From positions 1 to 64,000 of the forward strand of contig JBLWUQ010000011.1 of assembly GCA_048268845.1 (NCBI GenBank): a DNA stretch of 64,000 nucleotides, read 5' to 3'. How positions within the stretch are numbered: position 1 is the stretch's first letter; the number at the start of each line of letters is the position of its first letter. A program made the position numbers and the translations under genes. The stretch comes from Muriiphilus sp048268845 (lineage in GTDB: Bacteria > Pseudomonadota > Alphaproteobacteria > Rhodobacterales > Rhodobacteraceae). A model generated the notes under the pieces. The model searched no databases. It saw nothing but the letters and a program-made list of their open reading frames with translations, and was not told the origin of the DNA. Below, in pieces: positions 55,362 through 64,000 of the stretch.

Positions 55362-56309
55362 GTGGATCAGAGAGTGCAGAACGCGAACGCGGGCAAGTTC
55401 CGCGAACCGGCAATGACGGCGGACGGATCGGCGCGCGCCAGGGTGGCGCTGACCAATCCGACGACGATCTGGGTCAACACCGGCACGCTGTGCAACATCG
55501 CCTGCGAGGGCTGCTATATCGAAAGCTCGCCCCTGAACGACCGGCTGGCCTATATCACCGCCGCCGAGATGCGCCCCTATCTGGACGAGATCGCAACCCT
55601 CGGCTGGCCGGTGCGTGAGATCGGCTTTACCGGCGGCGAGCCCTTCATGAACCCCGAATTCCCCGAAATGATGCGCGATTCGCTGTCGGCGGGCTTCAGC
55701 GTACTGGTGCTGACCAACGCGATGAAACCCCTGATGCGGCCCCGTCCGCAAGCCGCGACCGCCGCGCTGATCGCCGAACATGGCGACCGGATCACCTTTC
55801 GCGTCTCGCTCGACCACTGGACCCCGGCAGGACACGACGCGGTGCGCGGACCCGGCAGCTTTGCCGAGACGCTCGCCGGGATGCACTGGCTGCGCCAACG
55901 CGGCGCGCGGCTTGCGGTCGCCGGGCGCGCGCGCTGGCTGGAACCCGAGGCCGAGGCGCGCGCGGGCTACGGCGCGCTGTTCGCCGCCGAGGGCTTTGCC
56001 ATCGACGCCCTTGATCCCGCCGCCACCGTGATCTTTCCCGAGATGGACGAAACCATCGCGGTGCCCGAGATCACCACCGCCTGCTGGGGTATTCTCGGCG
56101 TGTCGCCCGACAGCCTGATGTGCGCCTCCTCGCGCATGGTGGTGAAGCGCAAGGGCGCGGCACCCTCGGTGCTGGCCTGCACGCTTCTGCCCTATTCGCC
56201 CGAGTTCGAGCTTGGCGCGACGCTGGCCGAAGCCGACCGCCCGGTCGCGCTCAATCACCCGCATTGCGCCCGGTTCTGCGTGCTGGGCGGCGCGTCCTGC
56301 TCGGCCTGA
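55362..56309 (+). CDS. Radical SAM protein
   Basis: A protein of about 315 aa with the radical SAM cluster motif in TGTLCNIACEGCYIESS (C-x3-C-x2-C). GFTGGEPFMNPEF follows (the GGE motif contacting SAM), and late cysteines (ACTLL, HPHCARFCVLGGASC) could hold a second cluster. Conserved text KFREPAMTADGSARARVAL lies before the motif, so the start must be upstream of it; GTG 55362 and GTG 55374 are both plausible. Substrate unknown. It diverges from zwf and lies upstream of a Hint protein gene. Confidence 0.85.
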   Translation: MDQRVQNANAGKFREPAMTADGSARARVALTNPTTIWVNTGTLCNIACEGCYIESSPLNDRLAYITAAEMRPYLDEIATLGWPVREIGFTGGEPFMNPEFPEMMRDSLSAGFSVLVLTNAMKPLMRPRPQAATAALIAEHGDRITFRVSLDHWTPAGHDAVRGPGSFAETLAGMHWLRQRGARLAVAGRARWLEPEAEARAGYGALFAAEGFAIDALDPAATVIFPEMDETIAVPEITTACWGILGVSPDSLMCASSRMVVKRKGAAPSVLACTLLPYSPEFELGATLAEADRPVALNHPHCARFCVLGGASCSA

Positions 56310-56373
56310 CGTTTACCCGAATGTAACCCTGCAACCCTAGGATCGGACCTGCGCTGATTTCAGGAGAACGCAG

Positions 56374-57507
56374 ATGATCGAACCCGTGGTCTGGTCCACG
56401 ATCCATCTCGGCACCTTCGCCGACATGGACACAGACGAAACGACAGACACGGTCGAGGATGCCTCGGCCCTGCTGACCACGTTCGGCAGCCATGACCACC
56501 CATTATCGACGAACGTCGTCGACGTGACCACTCAGGGCGCAAAAACCGAGCTGATCTGGGCCGACAACTCCAACACGAACGATACCGTCCGCTACGACCT
56601 CGGCAACGGCCCGGTCACCGCACAGATCGATTCCATCGTGTTGCTGGCGGGCATCATCACCTTCCGCGACGGGACCAAGCTCAACTCGGAGCTGTTGGTG
56701 TTTCAGGACGACACCGGACATGCCTTCCTGATGGTGCAGGACAACCAGCCGGAACTGGCAGCGCAAGCGATCGACAGCATCACCTTCACCAAAGAGTTGC
56801 ACTCCAATTTCGGCGTGCTGAAACAGTTGAACAGCGACGACCACCGGTTCATCTGCTTCGGCCCCGGCACTCTGATCGACACACCTACCGGGCCGCGCCG
56901 CGCCGACCGGCTGGCGGTGGGCGATCTGGTCACGACGCTGGACGACGGGCCGCAGCCGATCCGCTGGATCGGCAAGCGCCGGATGCGCTTTTCCGGCACC
57001 GACACCCCCCCGCCGGTGGTGATCCGCAAGGACGCGCTCGGCCCTGACCTTCCGCGCCGCGACCTCGTGCTGTCGCCCGACCACCGCATCCTTGCGCATA
57101 CAAGACCGGGCTTCCTCCTGCATGAAACCGAGGGCGTTCTCGCCCCGGCCAAGGCCTTCCTGCGTCAGCCCGGCATCCGGCCGCGCCGGGGCACGCGCCT
57201 GTTGACCTATTTCAGCCTGCTATTGCCACGCCACGCGGTGATCATTGCCGAGGGCATCGCGATCGAGAGCCTTTTTCCCGGCCCCGAAGCCTTCGCCCGG
57301 CTGACCGGGTCCGAACGCGCCGCCTGGATGCGCCTTGCCGCCGGCGGGCGGATCACTGGCCAGACCCCGGCGCGGATGATGCTGACCACCGCCGAGGCAC
57401 GCGCCGGGCTCGACACCGGCCAGATCGTCCTGCCCGACACGCCGCCCGCACCCCTTCCCTGGCACGCGCGCCACCCGCCCGAGGCACTCCGGGTGGTGGC
57501 GGGCTAA
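56374..57507 (+). CDS. Hint-domain protein with intact nucleophile
   Basis: A 377-aa protein. An N-terminal region of 155 residues holds beta-rich, Asp/Thr-rich sequence. A Hint module (about 158-300) follows: ICFGPGTLIDTPTGPRRADRLAVGDLVTTLDDG with Cys161 at the nucleophile position, RWIGKRRM, and LVLSPDHRILAH with the conserved His. Autoprocessing is conceivable, giving cleavage just before Cys161. GGAG lies eight bases before the ATG. It follows the radical SAM gene by 64 bases and probably stands alone. Confidence 0.87.
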   Translation: MIEPVVWSTIHLGTFADMDTDETTDTVEDASALLTTFGSHDHPLSTNVVDVTTQGAKTELIWADNSNTNDTVRYDLGNGPVTAQIDSIVLLAGIITFRDGTKLNSELLVFQDDTGHAFLMVQDNQPELAAQAIDSITFTKELHSNFGVLKQLNSDDHRFICFGPGTLIDTPTGPRRADRLAVGDLVTTLDDGPQPIRWIGKRRMRFSGTDTPPPVVIRKDALGPDLPRRDLVLSPDHRILAHTRPGFLLHETEGVLAPAKAFLRQPGIRPRRGTRLLTYFSLLLPRHAVIIAEGIAIESLFPGPEAFARLTGSERAAWMRLAAGGRITGQTPARMMLTTAEARAGLDTGQIVLPDTPPAPLPWHARHPPEALRVVAG

Positions 57508-57550
57508 AGCAGGCTTGCCCAGCCGCCCGGACCGTGGTCAACCACCCCCC

Positions 57551-58789
57551 ATGACCGAGGCGTTCGACAGCGTGATCATCGGCGCCGGCGCCGCCGGCAT
57601 GTTCTGCGCCGCCCGCGCCGGCGCGACGGCCAAGCGCGTCCTCGTCCTCGACCACGCCCGCGCGCCGGGCGAGAAGATTCGCATCTCGGGCGGCGGGCGC
57701 TGCAACTTCACCAATCTCGACGTTTCAGCCGCCAATTTCCTGTCGGAAAACCCGCATTTCGCCAAATCGGCACTGGCACGCTTCACGCCGTGGGACTTCA
57801 TCGACATGGTAGACCGCCACGGCATCGCCTGGCACGAAAAGACACTCGGCCAGCTTTTCTGCGACGGCAAATCGACCCAGATCGTGCAGATGCTGCTGGA
57901 CGAGATGCGGGCAGTCGGGGCCGAGCTGCGCCTGCAAACCCCGGTCAGTGACATCGCCCACGGCCCGGACGGCTTTCGCCTGACCACGCCCACCGGGCAG
58001 ATCACGGCCAAAACCCTCGTGCTCGCCACCGGCGGCAAGTCGATCCCCAAGATGGGCGCGACCGGCTTTGCCTATGACATCGCGCGCCGCTTTGGCCACC
58101 GTGTCACCGAAACGCGCCCCGCGCTGGTGCCCCTGACCTTCGGCGATGCCTTCGCACCGCTGGCGGGCGTCTCGACCCCGGTCGTCGCGTCCAATGCCCG
58201 CGCCAGCTTTGCCGAGAGCCTGCTGTTCACCCATCGCGGCCTGTCCGGCCCGGCGATCCTGCAGATCTCGTCCTACTGGCGCGAGGGCGAGGCAATTTCC
58301 ATCGACCTCATCCCCGGCAACGACCTTGCCGCCGACCTGCGCGCCCGTCGCCAGTCCGAAGGCCGGCGCGCCATCGCGACCGAGCTTGCCCGCCATATCC
58401 CGGCCCGGCTGGTCGAGTTCCTCGCCGCCGATCTCGGCCTTGCCGGAAACCTCGCGGATCAGAGCGACACCCGCCTGCAAGAGATTGAAACCGCGCTGAA
58501 AAACTGGACCGTCACCCCCACGGGTTGCGAAGGCTACCGCACCGCCGAAGTCACCCTTGGCGGCATCGCGACCGACGGGCTCTCATCGCAAACCATGATG
58601 TCGGAAACCGTCCCGGGCCTCTACGTCATCGGCGAGGCGGTCGACGTCACCGGCTGGCTTGGCGGCTACAATTTCCAATGGGCCTGGGCCTCCGCCGATG
58701 CTGCCGGGCGCGCCATCGCGGCTGGCGTCGGCCCGGTCGGCGCGCTAAACAGGAGCGCAGCAACGACCCCGAAGGACACGTCCGGATGA
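57551..58789 (+). CDS. NAD(P)/FAD-dependent oxidoreductase (HI0933/BaiN-like)
   Basis: A 412-aa flavoprotein. The FAD-binding motif is VIIGAGAAGMFCAARAG (about 8-24), then APGEKIRISGGGRCNFTN (about 38-55, the family's RxSGGGRCN signature). LATGGKSIPKMGATGFAYDIA and a C-terminal GEAVDVTGWLGGYNFQWAWASADAAGRAIA complete it. This YhiN/HI0933 family is widespread and mostly uncharacterised; some members reduce steroid or tRNA-related substrates. The stop overlaps the xthA start (ATGA), so the two genes are coupled. Confidence 0.9.
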   Translation: MTEAFDSVIIGAGAAGMFCAARAGATAKRVLVLDHARAPGEKIRISGGGRCNFTNLDVSAANFLSENPHFAKSALARFTPWDFIDMVDRHGIAWHEKTLGQLFCDGKSTQIVQMLLDEMRAVGAELRLQTPVSDIAHGPDGFRLTTPTGQITAKTLVLATGGKSIPKMGATGFAYDIARRFGHRVTETRPALVPLTFGDAFAPLAGVSTPVVASNARASFAESLLFTHRGLSGPAILQISSYWREGEAISIDLIPGNDLAADLRARRQSEGRRAIATELARHIPARLVEFLAADLGLAGNLADQSDTRLQEIETALKNWTVTPTGCEGYRTAEVTLGGIATDGLSSQTMMSETVPGLYVIGEAVDVTGWLGGYNFQWAWASADAAGRAIAAGVGPVGALNRSAATTPKDTSG

Positions 58790-59586
58790 AGATCGCGAGC
58801 TTCAACATCAACGGCATCAAGGCCCGTCTGCCCGCCGTCACCGACTGGCTGAACGATGCCCGCCCGGACGTGGCGATCCTGCAGGAGATCAAGTCGGTCG
58901 ACGAGAACTTCCCCCGCGAGCACTTCGAGGACATGGGCTACAATGTTGAAACCCATGGGCAAAAGTCGTTTAACGGCGTGGCGCTTCTGTCGAAACTGCC
59001 GCTCGAGGATGTCACGCGCGGGCTGCCCGACGGCAATGGCGCCGGGCGCGAGGGCGTCGACGATGACGAGGCGCGCTATATCGAGGCGACCGTAGTGGGA
59101 GACGTTGCCGTGCGCATCTGCGGCCTCTACCTGCCCAACGGCAACCCCGCGCCGGGGCCGAAATACGACTACAAGCTCAGGTGGATGGAGCGGCTCGAAG
59201 CCCGCGCGCGCGCCCTGCTGGCCACCGAACAGGCCTTCCTGATGGCGGGCGACTACAACGTGATCCCGCAGGCCGAGGACGCCGCCCGCCCCGATGCCTG
59301 GCGCGACGACGCGCTGTTCCTGCCCGACACTCGCGCCGCGTTTCGGCGCCTCACCAACCTCGGCTTGACCGACGCGCTGCGCGCCCGGACCCAGGCACCG
59401 GAGCTTTATACCTACTGGGATTTCCAGCGCGGCGCGTGGCAGCGCAACGACGGCATCCGCATCGACCATGTCCTGCTGTCGCCGCAATGCGCCGATCTTC
59501 TGACCGACTGCCAGATCGACAAGGACGTCCGGGCGCGCGAAAAGCCCTCGGACCATGTGCCGATCTGGGTTGAGCTTGCGGCGTAA
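58786..59586 (+). CDS. xthA: Exodeoxyribonuclease III (AP endonuclease)
   Basis: A 266-aa member of the ExoIII branch of the EEP superfamily, repairing abasic sites. Motifs are KIASFNINGIKAR (about 2-14), LQEIKSVDENFP (metal Glu, about 34-45), GLYLPNGN, LMAGDYNVIPQAEDAA (about 151-166), RIDHVLLS and SDHVPIWVEL. The ATG overlaps the flavoprotein stop. It is not the extended XthA2 form. A further EEP-family gene (62146) lies 2.5 kb downstream. Confidence 0.95.
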   Translation: MKIASFNINGIKARLPAVTDWLNDARPDVAILQEIKSVDENFPREHFEDMGYNVETHGQKSFNGVALLSKLPLEDVTRGLPDGNGAGREGVDDDEARYIEATVVGDVAVRICGLYLPNGNPAPGPKYDYKLRWMERLEARARALLATEQAFLMAGDYNVIPQAEDAARPDAWRDDALFLPDTRAAFRRLTNLGLTDALRARTQAPELYTYWDFQRGAWQRNDGIRIDHVLLSPQCADLLTDCQIDKDVRAREKPSDHVPIWVELAA

Positions 59587-59595
59587 GAGGCTGAC

Positions 59596-60534
59596 ATGAC
59601 ACGAAAGATAATCATCGACACCGACCCCGGTCAGGACGACGCCGTTGCCATCCTGCTGGCGCTGGCCAGTCCGGAGCTCGAGGTTCTGGGCATCACCGCC
59701 GTCGCCGGAAACGTGCCGCTGGCGCTGACCGCGAAGAACGCCCGGATGGTCTGCGAAGTCGCCGGGCGGCCCGACGTCAAGGTCTTTGCCGGCTGCGACG
59801 CGCCGATGGCGCGCACGCTGGTCACCGCCGAACATGTCCACGGCAAGACCGGGCTGGACGGGCCGGAATTGTGGGAGCCGCAGATGCCGCTGCAAGCCGC
59901 GCATGGCGTCGATTTCATCGTCGAAACCCTGCGCAGCGAGCCTTCCGGCAGCGTCACGCTCTGCGCCCTCGGCCCGCTCACCAACCTCGGCACCGCGTTG
60001 AGGCGCGCGCCCGAGATTGCGGGGAGGATTGCCGAGATCGTGCTGATGGGCGGCGCCTATTTCGAGGTCGGCAACATCACGCCCGCCGCCGAGTTCAACA
60101 TCTACGACGACCCGGAAGCCGCTGATATCGTGCTTCATTCCGGCGTGAAGGTCACGATGATGCCGCTCGACGTGACGCACAAGGCGCTGGTCACGCGGGC
60201 AAGGCTTGCCGCCTTCGCGGAGCTTGGGTCGCGCACCGGGCGCTTCACCACCGAGATGCTGGATTTCTTCGAGCGGTTCGACATCGGGAAATACGGCTCC
60301 GAGGGCGGCCCGCTGCATGACCCCACCACCGTCGCCTACCTGCTGCGCCCGGACCTGTTCGCCGGTCGCTTCGTCAATGTCGAGGTCGAGACCGGATCGG
60401 ACCTGACCCGTGGCATGACAGTGGCAGACTGGTGGGGCGTGACCGACCGCACGCCGAACGCCACCTTCATCGGCGACATCAACGCCGAGGGCTTCTTTGC
60501 GCTGCTGACCGAACGGCTTGGTCGATTGCCTTGA
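59596..60534 (+). CDS. Inosine/uridine-preferring nucleoside hydrolase
   Basis: A 312-aa nucleoside N-ribohydrolase. The calcium-binding signature DTDPGQDDAVAILLAL (about 8-23) is complete. The aromatic/His active-site regions GNVPLALTAKNA and EFNIYDDPEAAD, MPLDVTHK and GGPLHDPTTVAYLL match the IunH/RihA group. It splits purine or pyrimidine ribosides into base and ribose for salvage. Nine bases separate it from xthA. The exact base preference cannot be read. The stop is followed by repeat copy C. Confidence 0.94.
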   Translation: MTRKIIIDTDPGQDDAVAILLALASPELEVLGITAVAGNVPLALTAKNARMVCEVAGRPDVKVFAGCDAPMARTLVTAEHVHGKTGLDGPELWEPQMPLQAAHGVDFIVETLRSEPSGSVTLCALGPLTNLGTALRRAPEIAGRIAEIVLMGGAYFEVGNITPAAEFNIYDDPEAADIVLHSGVKVTMMPLDVTHKALVTRARLAAFAELGSRTGRFTTEMLDFFERFDIGKYGSEGGPLHDPTTVAYLLRPDLFAGRFVNVEVETGSDLTRGMTVADWWGVTDRTPNATFIGDINAEGFFALLTERLGRLP

Positions 60535-60542
60535 TCCCGTCC

Positions 60543-60593
60543 TTCATCTTGGTATCAATACTCCACGGGGGTCCGGGGGTGTGAAACCCCCGG
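60543..60593. repeat. Intergenic repeat copy C plus hairpin
   Basis: TTCATCTTGG-TAT-CAATACTC (60543-60563) is followed by a hairpin, CCGGGGGT (60573-60580) with ACCCCCGG (60586-60593). This copy lies just after the nucleoside hydrolase stop, and the hairpin may act as its terminator. It shares the element with copies A and B. Confidence 0.8.
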
Positions 60594-60638
60594 CTTGCGA
60601 CACTGGACAAATCCGCTCCCCGTCCCCATTTTCCCATC

Positions 60639-62045
60639 ATGCGCGCGAACTTCGACAATTCCTATGCCCGCCTCCCGGCGCGGCTGTTTTCCCCACAGCC
60701 ACCCGTCCCGGTGGCCGCGCCAAAGCTCATCGCCGTCAACGAACCACTGGCACGCGAGCTTGGCATCGACCCTGCGACCATCGCCGCCGAAGACCTGTCG
60801 GGCAACGTGATCCCCGAGGGGGCCGAACCGATTGCGCAGCTCTATGCCGGCCACCAGTTCGGCAACTGGGCCGGGCAGCTTGGCGACGGGCGCGCGGTGC
60901 TTCTGGGCGAGGTGATCGACAGCCACGGCGACCGCCGCGACATCCAGCTCAAGGGTGCGGGGCGCACGGCCTATTCGCGCGGCGGCGACGGGCGGGCCTG
61001 GCTTGGGCCGGTCCTGCGCGAATACGTGGTGTCCGAGGCGATGCATGCCTTGGGCGTCCCCACCACCCGCGCGCTGGCGGCGATCAGCACCGGCGAGGTC
61101 GTCCATCGCGAAACACCCCTGCCCGGAGCAATCCTGGCGCGCGTTGCGGCGAGCCATATTCGCGTCGGCACCTTTCAGGCGCTGGCCTCGCGCGGCGACA
61201 CCGAGGGGCTGCGCGCGCTCACCGACCACGCCATCGCCCGCCATGCACCGGGGGCCGAGGGGGCGCTTGGCCTGCTTGAACATACTGTGGCCGCGCAGGC
61301 CGGGCTGATCGCGAAATGGATGAGCGTCGGCTTCATCCACGGCGTGATGAACACCGACAACATGACCATTTCGGGCGAGACCATCGACTATGGCCCCTGC
61401 GCCTTCATGGATGCCTATCACGGCGCGACCGTGTTCAGTTCGATTGACCGGACCGGGCGCTATGCCTTCCAGAATCAGCCCGACATCGCGCTTTGGAACC
61501 TCGCCCAGCTTGCCTCGGCGCTGGTCCCTGTGATCGACGGTGACGATCAGGCGGCGGTGAAGGCCGCGACCGAAGTGCTCGACCGCTTCGCGCCCGCCTT
61601 CCGGGCCGAGTGGCTGCGGCTGTTCGGCGCCAAGATCGGGCTGAGTGCGCCGCGCGAGGGTGACGAAGACCTGATCGTGCGGCTCTTGCGGCTGATGTCG
61701 GCCTCGAACGCGGATTTCACCAACACGTTCCGCGCACTCGCCTCGGGCGATGCCTCGGCGCATGTCACCGAGGGCTGGCCGGACTGGGCCGCCGACTGGC
61801 AGGCGCGGCTGGCCTCCGAGCCGGGCGATCCGACCGCCGCCATGCGCGCCGCCAACCCCGCTGTAATCGCGCGCAACCACCGCGTCGAGCAGATGATCGA
61901 GGCCGCCGTTTCGGGCGATTTCACGCCGTTTCACAAGCTGAACGAGGTGCTCGCGCGCCCGTTCGAGGATGGCGCCGACACCGCCGACTATGCCCGCCCT
62001 CCGGAGCCGGACGAACAGGTGCATCAGACCTTCTGCGGCACCTGA
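60639..62045 (+). CDS. selO: Protein adenylyltransferase SelO (YdiU/UPF0061)
   Basis: A 468-aa pseudokinase-fold enzyme that AMPylates proteins on Ser, Thr or Tyr. The N-terminal FDNSYARLPARLFS (about 5-18), AGHQFGNWAGQLGDGRAVLLGEV (about 70-92), the inverted-ATP-site QLKGAGRTAYSRGGDGRA (about 105-122) and VGFIHGVMNTDNMTISGETIDYGPCAFMDAY (metal-binding Asn and Asp) are all present. No selenocysteine context is seen in this bacterial form. It is shorter than E. coli YdiU (478 aa) but complete. Likely a single gene. Confidence 0.94.
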   Translation: MRANFDNSYARLPARLFSPQPPVPVAAPKLIAVNEPLARELGIDPATIAAEDLSGNVIPEGAEPIAQLYAGHQFGNWAGQLGDGRAVLLGEVIDSHGDRRDIQLKGAGRTAYSRGGDGRAWLGPVLREYVVSEAMHALGVPTTRALAAISTGEVVHRETPLPGAILARVAASHIRVGTFQALASRGDTEGLRALTDHAIARHAPGAEGALGLLEHTVAAQAGLIAKWMSVGFIHGVMNTDNMTISGETIDYGPCAFMDAYHGATVFSSIDRTGRYAFQNQPDIALWNLAQLASALVPVIDGDDQAAVKAATEVLDRFAPAFRAEWLRLFGAKIGLSAPREGDEDLIVRLLRLMSASNADFTNTFRALASGDASAHVTEGWPDWAADWQARLASEPGDPTAAMRAANPAVIARNHRVEQMIEAAVSGDFTPFHKLNEVLARPFEDGADTADYARPPEPDEQVHQTFCGT

Positions 62046-62145
62046 CGGCGGCGGCACCGGCGATCAAATCCGCGTTGGCGCGACACGGCGGGCCTTCCCA
62101 TGTTGCCCCTTCGCCCCCATATTGGGCGTGAGCAGTAGGAAAAAC

Positions 62146-62850
62146 ATGAAACTTGCCAGCTACAACATCCGCAAGGCCGTAGGACTCGACCGCCGGCGCG
62201 ATCCGGGGCGCGTGATCGACGTCGTCAACGCGATCGAGGCCGACGTGGTCGTGCTGCAGGAGGCCGACCGCCGGCTTGGCATGCGCCCGACCGCGCTGCC
62301 CTTCCACCTGATCGCGGAGCACACCGATTTCGAGGCCGTCGCGCTTGCCAACAACCCGGTTTCGCTGGGCTGGCACGGCAACGCCATCCTGGTGCGCCGG
62401 GGTATCGAGGTCTCGGACCCGACCCATATCAACCTGCCGGGGCTCGAGCCGCGCGGCGCGGTGTCGGCGGTGATTGGCGGGCGGCTGCGCATCGTCGGCG
62501 TTCACCTCGGGCTGATGCGCCGTCACCGGCACGGCCAGCTTCGCCAGATCCGCCGGGCACTCGATCATTGCGGCCTTCCCACCGCCGTGATGGGCGATTT
62601 CAACGAATGGTCGCCGCATGCCGGGCTCGAGGAGTTTCAGAACGACTACGTGATGTATGCGCCGGGCCATTCATTCCACGCCGCCCGCCCGGTTGCCTCT
62701 CTGGACCGGATCGGGCTGACGCATGACATCGGCCTGCAGGATGCCGGCGTGATCGAGACCAAGCTCAGCCGCGTCGCCTCGGACCACCTGCCGATCTGGG
62801 CCGAGGTCGACCTGCCGCCCGCCCTCAGCGACGCCGCGCGGGCCGGTTGA
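62146..62850 (+). CDS. Endonuclease/exonuclease/phosphatase family protein
   Basis: A 234-aa EEP-fold hydrolase. Motifs are KLASYNIRKAVGLD (about 2-15), VLQEADRRLG (metal Glu, about 38-47), GVHLGLMRRHR (about 120-130), AVMGDFNEWSP (about 146-156), and ASDHLPIWAEVDLP (about 207-220). Family members cut DNA, RNA or phospholipids; the substrate is unknown, but the short form resembles proteins paired with cardiolipin synthase genes. ATG 62146 has AGTAGGAAA. Its end overlaps 26 bases with the convergent EamA gene. Confidence 0.87.
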   Translation: MKLASYNIRKAVGLDRRRDPGRVIDVVNAIEADVVVLQEADRRLGMRPTALPFHLIAEHTDFEAVALANNPVSLGWHGNAILVRRGIEVSDPTHINLPGLEPRGAVSAVIGGRLRIVGVHLGLMRRHRHGQLRQIRRALDHCGLPTAVMGDFNEWSPHAGLEEFQNDYVMYAPGHSFHAARPVASLDRIGLTHDIGLQDAGVIETKLSRVASDHLPIWAEVDLPPALSDAARAG

Positions 62851-63718
62851 TCAGGACGATCCCGACCGCCACCATCGCCAGCTTGACGATCAGCGAGAGC
62901 GACAGCGCCTCGTCCAGAAAGAACCACCCGGCGGCCACGCCGATCACCGGCGACAGGAACGAGAACGACGCCACCGCTGCCGCCTTGTAGCGGCTGAGCA
63001 GCCAGAACCACGTCAGGAACCCGGCCGCCACGACGATCATCATCTGATAGCCGACCCACCACAGGTGCACCGGTTGCAGATCGCGCAGGAACGGCCCGAA
63101 GAATAGCGCGGCCACCATAAGGATCGGCGTCGAGACCAGCAGTTGCCAGAAGATCTGCATGTCCGACGACACGCGGCGCAGGGGCGTCAGCCGTGCCACC
63201 AGCACCAGCCCCATCCAGCCCAGCGCACCGCCCAGCGCGAAAAGGTCGCCGATCAGGCTGGCCTCGCCCGCCACCCCGCCCCGGTCGACGATCGCCCAGA
63301 CCACCCCGCCGAAGGCCATGACCAGCCCGAAGGTCTTGAGCGGCGTCAACCGCTCGCCCGGCAGCAGGAAATGCGCCGAGATCGCCAGCCAGACCGGCAT
63401 CGAATAGAAGATCACCGAGGTGCGGATCACCGTCGTCATGTCGAGCGCGAGGAACAGGCACAGGAACTCGATCGAGAACAGCGCGCCGATCAACAGCCCG
63501 GCGCGGATCGTGCCCGGCGCGAAGTCGAGCCGCTGGCCACGCAGCAGCATCCACCCCAGCACCAGCACCGCACCGCCGGCCGAGCGCAGACCGGCGGCAA
63601 ATACCGGCTGCAGGCCGTCGTTCACCACCTTGATGACGGCCTGTTGCGATCCCATGATCGTCGCGGTGACGACCAGCAGGATGATGCCGGTGCTGTCGAG
63701 ATTGCGCTTTTCTTCCAT
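62825..63718 (-). CDS. EamA/DMT family transporter
   Basis: A 297-aa membrane protein with ten predicted helices and the duplicated EamA domain (helices 1-5: TGIILLVVTATIMGSQQAVIKVV..., IEFLCLFLALDMTTVIRTSVIFYSMPVWLAI; helices 6-10 include FLSPVIGVAAGWFFLDEALSLSLIVKLAMVAVGIVLINRP). DMT-superfamily members export metabolites such as amino acids or nucleotides; this one's substrate is unknown. ATG 63718 was preferred over GTG 63772, which would add 18 unconserved residues. It is convergent with the EEP-family gene. Confidence 0.88.
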   Translation of the reverse strand: MEEKRNLDSTGIILLVVTATIMGSQQAVIKVVNDGLQPVFAAGLRSAGGAVLVLGWMLLRGQRLDFAPGTIRAGLLIGALFSIEFLCLFLALDMTTVIRTSVIFYSMPVWLAISAHFLLPGERLTPLKTFGLVMAFGGVVWAIVDRGGVAGEASLIGDLFALGGALGWMGLVLVARLTPLRRVSSDMQIFWQLLVSTPILMVAALFFGPFLRDLQPVHLWWVGYQMMIVVAAGFLTWFWLLSRYKAAAVASFSFLSPVIGVAAGWFFLDEALSLSLIVKLAMVAVGIVLINRPARRR

Positions 63719-63895
63719 CCGCGCGACAGGACCGATGGGCTGCCCCGAAGTCAACCCGTTTTCCGGCGTCACGGCGCGTGCCGGGACCGCCTCCGATGCC
63801 TCGCTGGCGCTGGCGCTGCCCGATCCCGCCCGAGCCTGCTTGCCAATGCCGCCACCCCGCCTTACCTCAAGGCGGCAAGATCACAGGAGAGAGCC

Positions 63896-64000
63896 ATGGA
63901 TGTCCGCGTGAAATGGGTCGAGGACCGCACCTTCATCGGCGAGGCCGGAACCGGCCACAAGATCGCCTTTGGTGCCGCCAGCGACAACGGCCCCAAGCCC
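63896..64000 (+). CDS. OsmC family protein, N-terminal fragment
   Basis: The first 35 codons of a gene running off the window: MDVRVKWVEDRTFIGEAG followed by TGHKIAFGAASDNGPKP. This matches the beginning of OsmC/Ohr-type peroxiredoxins (VKWVEDxTF.GE..SGH). AGGAGAG lies five bases before the ATG. The catalytic cysteines are outside the window, so the subfamily cannot be assigned. Confidence 0.75.
   Translation, partial: MDVRVKWVEDRTFIGEAGTGHKIAFGAASDNGPKP

Overview
The window is high-GC, densely packed chromosomal DNA with core housekeeping genes and no phage, insertion sequence, CRISPR array or rRNA operon. Gene content points to an alphaproteobacterium of the order Rhodobacterales (Rhodobacteraceae). 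The indicators are a two-piece, circularly permuted tmRNA gene, an alpha-type SOS box (GTTC-N7-GTTC) at recA, a CtrA-type box (TTAA-N7-TTAA) at cckA, a corrinoid protein beside a stand-alone homocysteine methyltransferase (split methionine synthase), a Mo-hydroxylase cox cluster, three Hint-domain proteins and a zwf-pgl-pgi cluster. Nothing in the sequence fixes genus or species.

Layout. 1-5.2 kb: N-terminus of a putative divergent polysaccharide deacetylase, trpG-trpD, a class V aminotransferase, an outer-membrane barrel and a secreted tandem-LCCL protein. 5.3-9.6 kb: ssrA (permuted tmRNA), sspB, fumC, DUF4169 and RHH genes, icd. 9.6-13.1 kb: cutA, an SMR pump, a YitT protein, typA, DUF1330. 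13.1-20.9 kb (minus strand): rsmB-like gene, cckA, recA, alaS. 21-33.4 kb: guaB, a PEP-mutase-like lyase, a variant SDR, a Hint protein, a lipoprotein, prfC, a DEAD-box helicase, tig, tRNA-Leu(UAG), a second Hint protein, an Lrp regulator, fpr. 33.4-37.5 kb: a Sel1-repeat protein, infC with an AUA start, an OmpA-family protein. 37.6-43.8 kb: a form II carbon-monoxide-dehydrogenase-like cluster (coxS, a small secreted protein, coxL, coxM) with a molybdopterin-binding protein and XdhC upstream. 43.9-46.3 kb: fabF-mltG. 46.4-49.9 kb: methionine-synthase cluster (bmtA, corrinoid protein, two small membrane proteins, YbjQ, DUF1638). 50-55.2 kb: grxD-bolA, a cysteine-cluster protein, zwf-pgl-pgi. 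55.3-64 kb: a radical SAM protein, a third Hint protein, a flavoprotein, xthA, nucleoside hydrolase, selO, an EEP-family protein, an EamA transporter and the start of an OsmC-family gene.

Functional links. Ribosome rescue and quality control are strongly represented: tmRNA, its ClpXP adaptor SspB next door, AlaS (which charges tmRNA through the G3-U70 pair visible here), RF3, trigger factor and IF-3. cckA and recA lie side by side, each with a readable regulatory site. bmtA and the corrinoid protein form two parts of a split methionine synthase, and the four small genes downstream of them are candidates for accessory roles. grxD and bolA encode known partner families.

There is no gene-free stretch longer than about 300 bases. 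The longest gaps are 48578-48876, which holds a repeat and a hairpin, and 32314-32605, the lrp/fpr divergent region, where I see no firm motif. Start codons were often moved inward from the longest open frame on the basis of ribosome binding sites and family N-termini.
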